From: an uncultured Collinsella sp.
Lineage (GTDB): Bacteria > Actinomycetota > Coriobacteriia > Coriobacteriales > Coriobacteriaceae
Direction of reading: 5' to 3'
Length of the DNA stretch: 31,094 bases
Assembly: GCA_937925715.1 (NCBI GenBank)
Contig: CALAMG010000005.1
Location: 1 to 31,094, forward strand
Part shown: positions 16,473 to 23,600 of the stretch, piece after piece
Layout: each line of letters starts with the position of its first letter
Numbering within the stretch: the stretch's first letter is position 1
Translations under genes and position numbers: made by a program
The notes under the pieces: generated by a model
Database searches by the model: none
What the model was told of the DNA's origin: nothing
The model's input: only the letters and a program-made list of their open reading frames with translations

Positions 16473-17089
16473 TCCGCGTGTTAATTGTCGAAGACCAGGC
16501 CATCCTGCGCGAGAGCCTGGCGCGCTCCGTTGGCGACCAGCCCGATATGACCGTTGTTTCCGCCATTGCCGATGCTTCCGAGGCCTTGGGTGTCGCGCTC
16601 AAGGAGCGCCCGGACATGATACTGATGGACGTATGCACCGAGCATGATTCCAACGGCATCGTGGCGGCGGCGCGCATCAAAGAACAACTGCCCGAGTGCC
16701 GCGTCATTATCATGACGGGTATGCCCGAAATCACCTTTGTGGACCAGGCGCGCGAGGCGGGCGTCGACAGCTTTGTGTACAAGAACGTCGGTATCGACGA
16801 GCTATTCGCCGTGATGCGCTCCACGCTGGCGGGTTACTGCACGTTTCCCAAGCCGCCCGAGAGTATTTTTTCGGGCACGGCGGCCCTCGACGATGTCGAG
16901 CTGTCGATTTTGCGCCTTGCCTGCGAGGGCAAGAGCCGCCGCGAGATTGCGGCCGAGCTGTTTATGAGCGAGGGAACCATCAAACGCCGCATCTCGGAGA
17001 TCCTCAACAAGACCGGCTACGACAACATCATGCGCCTTGCCGTGCGCGCAGTAACGGAGGGCAGCATCGTTCCCAACATGGAGCGCTAG
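16469..17089 (+). CDS. NarL/FixJ-family response regulator
   Basis: A 206-residue two-domain regulator. The receiver has the acidic pair in VEDQA, phospho-acceptor Asp54 in ILMDVCTE, Thr83 in IMTGMPE and Lys105 in FVYKNVG. A LuxR-type helix-turn-helix occupies about 140-200, with the recognition segment in MSEGTIKRRISEILNKTGY. GGAG precedes ATG 16469, which overlaps the kinase stop as ATGA. It must act with the kinase just upstream and possibly with the degenerate sensor before it. Targets are not visible; the next genes are convergent. Confidence 0.95.
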   Translation: MIRVLIVEDQAILRESLARSVGDQPDMTVVSAIADASEALGVALKERPDMILMDVCTEHDSNGIVAAARIKEQLPECRVIIMTGMPEITFVDQAREAGVDSFVYKNVGIDELFAVMRSTLAGYCTFPKPPESIFSGTAALDDVELSILRLACEGKSRREIAAELFMSEGTIKRRISEILNKTGYDNIMRLAVRAVTEGSIVPNMER

Positions 17090-17117
17090 CGCTCGTTACG
17101 CATCGGCATAAAAGCGA

Positions 17118-17148
17118 CGGTGCCGCAGGGTCAACTCCTGCGGCACCG
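17118..17148. terminator. Bidirectional terminator between convergent operons
   Basis: A perfect 12-bp stem, 17118-17129 with 17137-17148. On the minus strand it is followed after TCGC by TTTT, so it best serves the minus-strand lipoprotein operon. On the plus strand it lies 28 bp past the response-regulator stop. Confidence 0.7.
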
Positions 17149-17198
17149 CCTGGTGTGCGCGGATATGTCCGCCAATCCGCGGCTGTCGGTGTCTGTCG

Positions 17199-18041
17199 TT
17201 ACGCGATGGTTGCGCTGTAGGAGGCGACGTCCTCGTAGGAATCGGTCAGGTAGGCGTCGATGCCGATGGTCGTGTTGACCAGGTCGTCAAGGCTGTCAAG
17301 CTCGCCGTTCGAGAACGTGAATTCCTCGGTGGCGTTGGTGCCGGGCATCAGGTGAGCCGAGAACCAGGGTTCCTTCATGGTGCCGTTGACGTTTGTCTTG
17401 CCGGAAGGAGCGTAGAAGGTCAGGTCCTTGTCACTCTTGTTGGTGATGTTGACGACAAAGCCGATGTCGCCCCAGTCGTCTTTGAACTTCTCGGTAATGG
17501 TGATGGTGCACAGATCGTCATCGGCGACGGTGACGGCGGGGGAGATTTCGACGCTCTGGACATCGTCGTCTTCGACGGCCTCATCGATCTCCTCTTCCTT
17601 CTCGGCCGCCTCGCGATCCTTCTTCACCGTGCCGGACAGATCCTTGTCGGACTTGGTGAAGATAAGCTTGTCGCCTTCCACCTCAAGGACGAGCTTGTCG
17701 TCCTTGAGCTTCAGGTCGTGCGACTCATCTTCGGCGGTGATCGTTACGGTGGTGGCGTCCTTGGCTTCCCATTTCAGGTCGGCGACCTCAAGGAACATAT
17801 CGAGGACGCCTGTGCCGTCCTCGTCGAGGATCAGGACGCAGTTGAGGCCCCACTCCTTGAGCATATCCATGTACTCATCGGTGAGCTCTTCGCCATCCAA
17901 GGTTCCACCCGAGTACTGCCAGCTGCCGACGAAGTTGGCCTTGGGGTCCTTGCCGCCGCCGCTGCAGCCCGTCAGGGCAAAGGCGAGCGCCAGAACGCAT
18001 GTCAGAAATGCGAGTACGGACTTTTTGAACGTTGTCTTCAT
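17199..18041 (-). CDS. Lipoprotein with lipocalin-like and Ig-like regions (function unknown)
   Basis: A 280-residue secreted lipoprotein. The signal peptide (FKKSVLAFLTCVLALAFA) ends in a lipobox, LTGC, followed by a Ser-Gly linker. The first half (FVGSWQYSGGTLDG, LILDEDGTGVLD) looks like a small beta-barrel or lipocalin-like fold. An acidic linker (REAAEKEEEIDEAVEDDD) leads to a beta-rich C-terminal domain of the DUF4352/Ig-like sort (GFVVNITNKSDKDLTFYA). ATG 18041 is chosen for its GGAGG upstream; an ATG 15 bp earlier lacks one. It is the last gene of the zinc-ribbon/SPFH operon, 81 bp after the SPFH stop, with a hairpin between. Role unknown, possibly envelope sensing. Confidence 0.82.
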   Translation of the reverse strand: MKTTFKKSVLAFLTCVLALAFALTGCSGGGKDPKANFVGSWQYSGGTLDGEELTDEYMDMLKEWGLNCVLILDEDGTGVLDMFLEVADLKWEAKDATTVTITAEDESHDLKLKDDKLVLEVEGDKLIFTKSDKDLSGTVKKDREAAEKEEEIDEAVEDDDVQSVEISPAVTVADDDLCTITITEKFKDDWGDIGFVVNITNKSDKDLTFYAPSGKTNVNGTMKEPWFSAHLMPGTNATEEFTFSNGELDSLDDLVNTTIGIDAYLTDSYEDVASYSATIA

Positions 18042-18080
18042 GGTGTCCTCCTTCATCGAACGAAACCCATAGAAGCAAAT

Positions 18081-18103
18081 GCGGGGGTGGCGGATCCCCC
18101 CGC
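18081..18103 (-). terminator. Possible attenuating hairpin between SPFH gene and lipoprotein gene
   Basis: GCGGGGG (18081-18087) pairs with CCCCCGC (18097-18103). On the minus strand a weak ATTTGCTTC follows. It could reduce rather than stop transcription into the lipoprotein gene. Confidence 0.35.
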
Positions 18104-18122
18104 CAATTACCAGATAGAGGGG

Positions 18123-19364
18123 CTAGGGCCGGGGCGTTCCGCAGTTGCTGCAGAACTTGCCGCCGTTTTCGCTGCCGCAGTTGGGGCAGAACCACTTTGC
18201 CGGTGCCGGGGCGGGTGCGGGACTGCCGCACTCGGAGCAGAACTTGCCGGTGTTGGTGGCGCCGCAGCTGCAAGTCCACGTGCCGGCCGCAGGTGCGGCG
18301 GCGGGAGCCGGTGCGGGGGCGGGAGCCGGAGCCGGCTGCGGGGCGGCCTGCTGCTGTGCCTGGCCGGCGGCGAACAGCTGGCTGGCGTTCATGCCGCCCA
18401 TGCCACCTGCCATGCCCATGCCCATAAAGCCTGCCATCGCGCCGTTGGGGTTGGCGGCTGCCGCGCGCATCGCATCGCTCTGGGCGCTGGCGATGTTGGC
18501 TGCCGCCATGGTGGGATCGCGCATGACCGCGGCTTTCTGCAGGTCCTTGATCATCTGCTCGTCTTCTTGCGAGGCGGCGATGGAGTTGACGCCAAAGCTT
18601 ACGATCTCGACGCCGCGCAGGTCACGCCAGTCGGCAGAGAGGACCTCGTTGAGCGCGCGGGCGAGCTCGGTGGTGTGGCCGGGGATGGCGCTGTAGCGGA
18701 TGCCCATCTCCGAGATCTTGGCAAAGGCGGGCTGCAGGGCGGTGAGCAGCTCGGACTTAAGCTGGCTGTCGATCTTGTCGCGCGTGTAGCTATCGGTCAC
18801 GTTGCCGCATACGTTGGTGTAGAACAGCAGCGGGTTGGTGATGCGGTACGAATACTCACCGTTGCAGCGCACGGAGATGTCGACGTCCAGGCCAATGTTG
18901 TTATCGACCACGCGGAAGGGCACGGGCGAGGCGGTGCCGTACTTGTTGCCGATGATCTCCTTGGTGTTGATGAAGTAGACGCGCTGGTCCTTGCCCGCGT
19001 CGCCGCCAAAGGTAAAGCGGCTGCCGATATTGGCGAAGGTCTCCTTGATGGAATCGCCCAGGTTGCCGCTAAAGACGCTCGGCTCGCTGCCGGTATCGAA
19101 GACGAACTCACCGGGCTCCAGCGCGACTTCGATGATCTTGCCGTTTTGCACCACGAGCATGCCTTGTCCGTCGTTGACGGCGATGACCGAGCCGTTGGAG
19201 ATGACGTTGTCCTCGCCGCGCGTGTTGGAACTGCGGCCACCGGTACGTTTGCTGCCCTTGCAGGCCAAGACGTCAGCAGGCATCGATTCGCAGTAGATAA
19301 ATTCCTTCCACTGGTCGGCCATGACGCCGCCGGCAGCTCCCAATCCAGCTTTCAAGAGTCCCAT
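18123..19364 (-). CDS. SPFH-domain protein with two C-terminal zinc ribbons (YdjI-like)
   Basis: A 413-residue cytosolic protein of the YdjI / virion-core-like SPFH group. An N-terminal segment (WKEFIYCESMPADVLACKG) precedes the SPFH domain (about 45-290), which ends in a helical stretch. A Met/Gly- and Ala/Pro-rich linker (QPAPAPAPAPAPAAAPAAG) follows, then two double-CxxC zinc ribbons (TCSCGATNTGKFCSECG and FCPNCGSENGGKFCSNCG). In Bacillus, YdjI is encoded beside YdjG, YdjH and the PspA homologue YdjF, and acts in the response to envelope stress. Here the two upstream genes match the zinc-ribbon partners, but no PspA gene is visible. Recruitment to the membrane and scaffolding is inferred from family knowledge. 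Confidence 0.85.
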   Translation of the reverse strand: MGLLKAGLGAAGGVMADQWKEFIYCESMPADVLACKGSKRTGGRSSNTRGEDNVISNGSVIAVNDGQGMLVVQNGKIIEVALEPGEFVFDTGSEPSVFSGNLGDSIKETFANIGSRFTFGGDAGKDQRVYFINTKEIIGNKYGTASPVPFRVVDNNIGLDVDISVRCNGEYSYRITNPLLFYTNVCGNVTDSYTRDKIDSQLKSELLTALQPAFAKISEMGIRYSAIPGHTTELARALNEVLSADWRDLRGVEIVSFGVNSIAASQEDEQMIKDLQKAAVMRDPTMAAANIASAQSDAMRAAAANPNGAMAGFMGMGMAGGMGGMNASQLFAAGQAQQQAAPQPAPAPAPAPAPAAAPAAGTWTCSCGATNTGKFCSECGSPAPAPAPAKWFCPNCGSENGGKFCSNCGTPRP

Positions 19365-19412
19365 GGTGATCTTCCTTTCTCGTCAAAGGCCGGGTGGTAT
19401 TGGTTGGATTGC

Positions 19413-20735
19413 TTAGTCGTCCTTGTCGTCTTTCATGACAACGGTGGTCTCGGTGTGGCTGAAGGTGTCGTGCTTCTCGGTCAAGTCGAGCTCGCCACAA
19501 TACTCATCGGCATGGGTGGCCTCGTTGGCCGTCTTGAGCTGGCCCACCAGTAGCACGTCTCCGATAATTACGATGATCAGCGGCGCGACGATGTTGATGA
19601 GGATGCCCTCGACATCAAAGGTGAGGTAGTCCGGATCGAAGGCATTCCCACCCATAAAGAGAATCTGGGAGAGGGCAAACCCGATCACAAAGAACAACAC
19701 CGAGGCGATGGCGAGCTTGGGCTTGGAGCAGGGGAGCTCGCCAACCATGCGACCGGTCTGGCCGTTCATGGCAAACAGATAACTCTTGCCGTTCCACGAG
19801 GTGGAAAGCATCCACACGGGGAACAGGGCGTAGTCGCTGTCTTCCCAGGTGTAGTCGAGCTGCTTGCTTTCGACCGTGGCGTCGTCATACTCGTCGACGA
19901 CGGTCTCGCGCAGGGCCGAAATCGTACTTTCTTCCATACGACGCTCGGCACGCGCCTTGCAGGTCTCGCAATCCTCGTCGTAGCGGTTGGCGATGTAGCC
20001 GGGCATATAGGCGACCGAGAACGGGCGCAGCGCGTCGTAGTCAAACGGCTCGATGGCGTCCATGTGGCCGTCGGGCATCTTGGAGGATCCGTCGACGGGC
20101 ACGCGCTTAAACGAGATGTTTCCCTTGCGGTAGGCATCGTAGTGGTCGGTGGTCGTGACGGTGCGGTCGGATTCCTCGGTTACGGTCTCGTTGGTCGCAT
20201 CAAAGCACACTTCGCCGTCCACGCGGGCGCCGTAAAGCCAAAACGGCACGTAAACGCCTTGGACTTCGTCGATATGGTTGCCGGTGACAAAGCTCTTGGG
20301 CAGCAGAATCTTGCCCTTGTAGTGCTCCTTGAGTGCGGTCATGACATCGTCGCGCCCGAGCTTAAACGGAATTACCAGGTCGGGTGAGAAGTCGCCCGAG
20401 AGCTGGCCGGGTGCCACGGCAGAGTTGCCGCAGTATGGACAGGTGGTAACGGCGACGGTGCCGTCGGACACGAGCTCGGCACCGCACGACGAGCAGATGT
20501 AGCCGGCGTTCTGGGCCAACTCCTGCACGGCATCGTCGACAGCGGGCTTGGGAGCCGCGGCTGCCGCATCGGCTTTGGCATCGGCCTTGTCCTGGCGCTC
20601 GCGATAGAGGGCCTCGACTTCTTCGACTTCAAAACGCGAATCGCAGTAGTCGCAGACGAGCTTTTGCTCGGCACTGGCAAAGTGAAGGGGGCCGCCACAC
20701 GCGGGGCACTGATAGTTGACGCTCTCGAAGGCCAT
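19413..20735 (-). CDS. TFIIB-type zinc-ribbon membrane protein (YdjG-like)
   Basis: A 440-residue protein. An N-terminal zinc ribbon (CPACGGPLHFASAEQKLVCDYC) is followed by an Ala/Asp-rich linker and a second ribbon (CSSCGAELVSDGTVAVTTCPYC). A large soluble domain spans about 110-345 and includes a CETCKAR site. Two membrane helices (IASVLFFVIGFALSQILFM and ILINIVAPLIIVIIGDVLL) lie near the C-terminus, before a hydrophilic tail. This is the layout of YdjG-like partners of SPFH proteins. It lies 48 bp upstream of the SPFH gene, with GGAAAGGA before the start. It probably anchors the complex at the membrane; the metal is presumed to be Zn2+. Confidence 0.8.
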   Translation of the reverse strand: MAFESVNYQCPACGGPLHFASAEQKLVCDYCDSRFEVEEVEALYRERQDKADAKADAAAAAPKPAVDDAVQELAQNAGYICSSCGAELVSDGTVAVTTCPYCGNSAVAPGQLSGDFSPDLVIPFKLGRDDVMTALKEHYKGKILLPKSFVTGNHIDEVQGVYVPFWLYGARVDGEVCFDATNETVTEESDRTVTTTDHYDAYRKGNISFKRVPVDGSSKMPDGHMDAIEPFDYDALRPFSVAYMPGYIANRYDEDCETCKARAERRMEESTISALRETVVDEYDDATVESKQLDYTWEDSDYALFPVWMLSTSWNGKSYLFAMNGQTGRMVGELPCSKPKLAIASVLFFVIGFALSQILFMGGNAFDPDYLTFDVEGILINIVAPLIIVIIGDVLLVGQLKTANEATHADEYCGELDLTEKHDTFSHTETTVVMKDDKDD

Positions 20736-20759
20736 GATCGGTCCTTTCCGTGCCGGAGG

Positions 20760-21497
20760 CTATGCGCCGATGGCGCCGCCGCAGTATTCGCAGCGCCCGC
20801 TGGCATCGGGAATGGTGGTGGCTCCGCAGAAGGGGCAGGTGACCGCGGTCTTGGGGGCCTTAGCGGCCACGACGCTGTCGCGCGTTTCCTGGCGCAGCTG
20901 CACCAGCGCATCGCGGACCTCGGTTGCCTGGCGCTTGGCCTCGCGGTATTCGATGGAACCGCGCTGATCGATGGTGGAGTCGTTTACGCGCAGGTTGATC
21001 TCGGTAAAGTACGGCGTGTTGACGTGGATGGTCAGATTAAAGTCGTAATCCAGGTCGTAGCGCGGCGGGTTGTAGCTCTCGCGCTCGCCGTCCTTGGTCT
21101 CGCGATAGATCTCGGTGCGGTGCTCGTCAATATCCATATCGCAGCCGAGTACCTGCGAAAACTCGATGATGTCGGGGTTGGCATCGCGCCAGCGGCTCTG
21201 CGAAGTGATGATCAGCAGGCCCGCGTTTTCGTCGAGCATGATGTTAGTGCGCCCGGCAGAGAGCGTGCGCGTGGGGTTGAACGAGGCCAGGCGCTCGGCG
21301 TTGGCCTCGCGGTAGGCGAGCTGCTCACGGATATCGTCCGCGGTGCTGGAGCGATAGCCGTGGAAGAAGGGGGAGAGCTTGCCGACGCACTCTTTGCACA
21401 GGTAGCCTTCGTTGATCTTGGTCTTTCCCAAAAGCCCCAGTTCGGTACCGCAAATCGCGCACTCTTTCTTCTCGAACATCTTGTCAAAGAAGCCCAT
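20760..21497 (-). CDS. DUF4428 zinc-ribbon protein, first gene of SPFH operon
   Basis: A 245-residue soluble protein. It opens with a DUF4428-like double CxxC (CAICGTELGLLGKTKINEGY then LCKEC). A middle beta-rich domain (DENAGLLIITSQSRWRDANP; DYDFNLTIHVNTPYFTEINL) resembles the conserved domain of such proteins. A helical segment (IEYREAKRQATEVRDALVQL) follows, then a C-terminal zinc ribbon (CPFCGATTIPDASGRCEYCG). GGGAGG precedes ATG 21497. The next gene starts 24 bp after its stop. Function unknown; the company of two other zinc-ribbon proteins, one with SPFH, suggests a shared membrane-stress complex. No clear promoter was found in the repeat-rich DNA upstream. Confidence 0.82.
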   Translation of the reverse strand: MGFFDKMFEKKECAICGTELGLLGKTKINEGYLCKECVGKLSPFFHGYRSSTADDIREQLAYREANAERLASFNPTRTLSAGRTNIMLDENAGLLIITSQSRWRDANPDIIEFSQVLGCDMDIDEHRTEIYRETKDGERESYNPPRYDLDYDFNLTIHVNTPYFTEINLRVNDSTIDQRGSIEYREAKRQATEVRDALVQLRQETRDSVVAAKAPKTAVTCPFCGATTIPDASGRCEYCGGAIGA

Positions 21498-21659
21498 GGC
21501 TGCCTCCCATCAACAGGTAGCGTGTGTCACTTTTGATGATGGGGGAGTGCGTGATCTTTCACGATACCCAGACGGCTCAACGAGTCTCCACAACTGGGAC
21601 ACATGGCCCATTTTTCATCCGACACATAGGGACACTCCTTGCTGCGGGTAGTCATTGGG

Positions 21660-21688
21660 CACTCATTGGGGACGTACTTAAATGAGTG
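21660..21688. repeat. 29-bp palindromic repeat, GGGGACGT-core family
   Basis: CACTCATT (21660-21667) and AATGAGTG (21681-21688) surround GGGGACGTACTTA. A sister copy with different but still complementary arms is at 27713-27741. The surrounding 377-bp gap between divergent genes (21498-21874) also has GGGACACTCC-like motifs at 21629-21640 and 21695-21706, and a doubtful 42-codon CxxC ORF at 21527-21655 (-). Confidence 0.6.
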
Positions 21689-21815
21689 GTAGTTGGAGAC
21701 ACTCCTGGCCGAGCTAGAGATCGCGCGCGTCCCTTCTGGTCCATGCGGCTCAAAATCGCGGCGTGATGTGGACGGCTGGGGTCGAATTGGCAGCATTTCG
21801 AGCCTGGCTTCGATA

Positions 21816-21844
21816 TTGAGACTGGTTCTTTATTAAAATAGATT
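21816..21844 (+). promoter_or_regulatory. Probable promoter of the membrane/LuxR regulator locus
   Basis: TTGAGA (21816-21821) and TAGATT (21839-21844) with 17-bp spacing in a locally AT-rich stretch, about 30 bp before the start codon. Confidence 0.45.
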
Positions 21845-21874
21845 TCCAGACAATTGAGCGGCTGGGGGTTAACC

Positions 21875-23074
21875 ATGAGGGGCATGGGAGACACAACCGT
21901 ATATTTGCGTCGGGGCATTCGGGAGATTATATGCCTGGCGCTGTTCTTCTTCACGTTTTTGGCGTGCGAGTATCTTTTTGATGTGCGCATGGCCGAGTTC
22001 GTGTCTCCGAACGAGGTCGTTATTTATGAGAGCCTTGTCATCGGCGCGAGCGTGATTGGCTTTTTTGTGCGTCCCATTCTGTACTATCGCCGTCCCCATG
22101 CTATCGACGCAACGAGTGACGTCACGGGCGTTTTGCTGGTGGCGGCATTGCTGCTGTTGATTATGGCGGTTCAGGTTGAGGTGGTAATTGCCGGCGGTTT
22201 GGTGGCGTGCTGCGCGCTGGGCTACTGCGGATCGACTGCTCATGCAAATTTTGCGAGGCGCTTTGCGCGAACGCCCTGCTTGGCGCGCGCCGCCGCACTT
22301 TCTTACGCCATGGGCGTTCTGGTGCAGGTTCTCAACCACATGGTGATGCCTGTCGGCATTCCTCAGCAGGCTGTTCTGGTCGTCTGTGCGATCGCGCAGG
22401 TGGCGTTGCTCCACGGTGCCCGACGCGCCAAGCTGCGCGACGAGTCCGATCCCAACTTTGAACCCAACGCTGCCGGGCTTTCGGTAGATGCTCTGGAATA
22501 TGGCGCCAAGTGGCATGACGATCCCGAGGCAAAGGCGGCATTCCGTCGCGCCGTAGTTCGCCTGACCGTGGCGACGGCGTATCTTTCCAGCGTATTCGCC
22601 GCTCTCAACGCGGGCTTCACGACCCTGCATGCTGTCGGAGCCGTCGATTTGGGCGATTGGCCGCGCCTGCTGCTTGTCGTGAGCTCGTTGGTCGCTGGCG
22701 CACTATTTGACCTGCACGGCCGCTCGTATATGAATATCGGCATGACATGTGCCGCCATACTGTCCACGCTTTCGTTCTTTGTGCTCATCGTCGATGGCAA
22801 TGGCGGCAACGAGCTTGCTGCCACGATCATCTTTTATCTGGGCTCGGGCTTTTTCGTGGTGTTCTTTACCACAAAATATGCCGCCGTCTCGCTCTATGCG
22901 CGCTGGTCATATTTTTGGCCGTGCATGGGTCGCGTCGTCAACAACGTGTGCTCGATGTTCGTGACGGCGCCGGCAGTGGCGATTATCTCGAGTCAAAATG
23001 TGCTGGCTGCGGTCGGTGCGGCGCTCGTGATGTTTGTGGGCATTGCGATTACGCTGCTGGGGCAGTTGGGGTAA
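21875..23074 (+). CDS. MFS-like multi-helix membrane domain of a split LuxR-type regulator
   Basis: About 399 residues with eleven or twelve predicted helices, in two bundles separated by a hydrophilic loop (DESDPNFEPNAAGLSVDALE). In Coriobacteriia this kind of domain is normally the N-terminal half of membrane-bound LuxR regulators. Here it stops at TAA 23072-23074; the same frame continues and, 18 nt later, reaches the ATG of the LuxR-HTH ORF. ATG 21875 is chosen for the GGGGG upstream; TTG 21854 and ATG 21884 are alternatives. It may bind a small ligand rather than transport one. Whether it is functional as a separate chain, made by read-through, or half of a recently broken gene is open. 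Confidence 0.75.
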   Translation: MRGMGDTTVYLRRGIREIICLALFFFTFLACEYLFDVRMAEFVSPNEVVIYESLVIGASVIGFFVRPILYYRRPHAIDATSDVTGVLLVAALLLLIMAVQVEVVIAGGLVACCALGYCGSTAHANFARRFARTPCLARAAALSYAMGVLVQVLNHMVMPVGIPQQAVLVVCAIAQVALLHGARRAKLRDESDPNFEPNAAGLSVDALEYGAKWHDDPEAKAAFRRAVVRLTVATAYLSSVFAALNAGFTTLHAVGAVDLGDWPRLLLVVSSLVAGALFDLHGRSYMNIGMTCAAILSTLSFFVLIVDGNGGNELAATIIFYLGSGFFVVFFTTKYAAVSLYARWSYFWPCMGRVVNNVCSMFVTAPAVAIISSQNVLAAVGAALVMFVGIAITLLGQLG

Positions 23075-23092
23075 CGAGCCGATGATGCCGCG

Positions 23093-23419
23093 ATGCGGGA
23101 CGGACTGCCGCTTGCCACCGACGATCTTGGTGGGGATCTTGCGCCCACATGCTCCGACCCCGAGCCCGTGGAGGCAGCGGAGCTCACGTCCGATGAACGC
23201 CTCGATGCCTTCGTCGCCACCTTTGGGCTTACAGAGCGCGAGCGCGATATTCTTGAGGCCTTGGTCGTTTCGGACCAGAGCGTTCAGGACATCGCCACGA
23301 CGCTCTTCCTCTCGCGCTCCACGCTCTACCGTCACATTTCCTCAATCAACAAAAAGACCGGCACCGCCTCGCGCGTGGCCCTTATCAACTTCTACTGGTC
23401 CTGGACGCCTCAAGACTAG
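23093..23419 (+). CDS. LuxR-type helix-turn-helix (C-terminal half of split membrane regulator)
   Basis: A 108-residue ORF whose C-terminal ~65 residues are a textbook LuxR DNA-binding domain (LTERERDILEALVVSDQSVQ, DIATTLFLSRSTLYRHISSI). The first 40 residues are an acidic linker. It is in the same reading frame as the membrane-domain gene and is separated from it by one TAA and six sense codons. ATG 23093 has no evident Shine-Dalgarno, so independent initiation looks weak. Coupled initiation, stop-codon read-through or a nonsense mutation in a formerly fused gene would each explain this. As a free protein it would be a soluble one-domain regulator. Confidence 0.75.
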   Translation: MRDGLPLATDDLGGDLAPTCSDPEPVEAAELTSDERLDAFVATFGLTERERDILEALVVSDQSVQDIATTLFLSRSTLYRHISSINKKTGTASRVALINFYWSWTPQD

Positions 23420-23424
23420 CTAAT

Positions 23425-23508
23425 CCCCCAATAAGTTGCGGTGGAATAGTCCCTAAATTAAAGTCACGGGGCTTTAAACAGGAACTATTTCACCGCAACT
23501 GCTGGGGG
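23425..23508. repeat. Long imperfect palindrome between convergent genes
   Basis: CCCCCA with TGGGGG at the ends, then 23434-23450 (AGTTGCGGTGGAATAGT) against 23484-23500 (one mismatch), and an inner TTAAAG/CTTTAA pair. It lies 6 bp past the LuxR stop and about 90 bp before the MgtA stop, so it could serve as a terminator for either side, although the lack of T-runs argues for a dispersed palindromic repeat. Confidence 0.6.
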
Positions 23509-23517
23509 GATAGACTG

Positions 23518-23580
23518 CGGCGGCGGCAGAGGCAACGGCAGCGGCGTTGGCAGCTGTGGTAGTGGCAACGGCAGCTGGCA
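23518..23580. repeat. GC-rich low-complexity tract with GGCAACGGCAGC direct repeats
   Basis: Degenerate GGC/GCA triplet runs, including an exact 12-bp repeat at 23531-23542 and 23564-23575, just downstream of the MgtA stop. Probably slippage-derived; no gene is supported. Confidence 0.4.
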
Positions 23581-23600
23581 GGGTGTTTTCCGTCTACTTG

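Noticed and set aside
17352..19553. 733-codon plus-strand frame across the lipoprotein and SPFH genes
   Set aside because: It spans two genes and their gap on the other strand and shows no recognisable domain; a codon-bias artefact.
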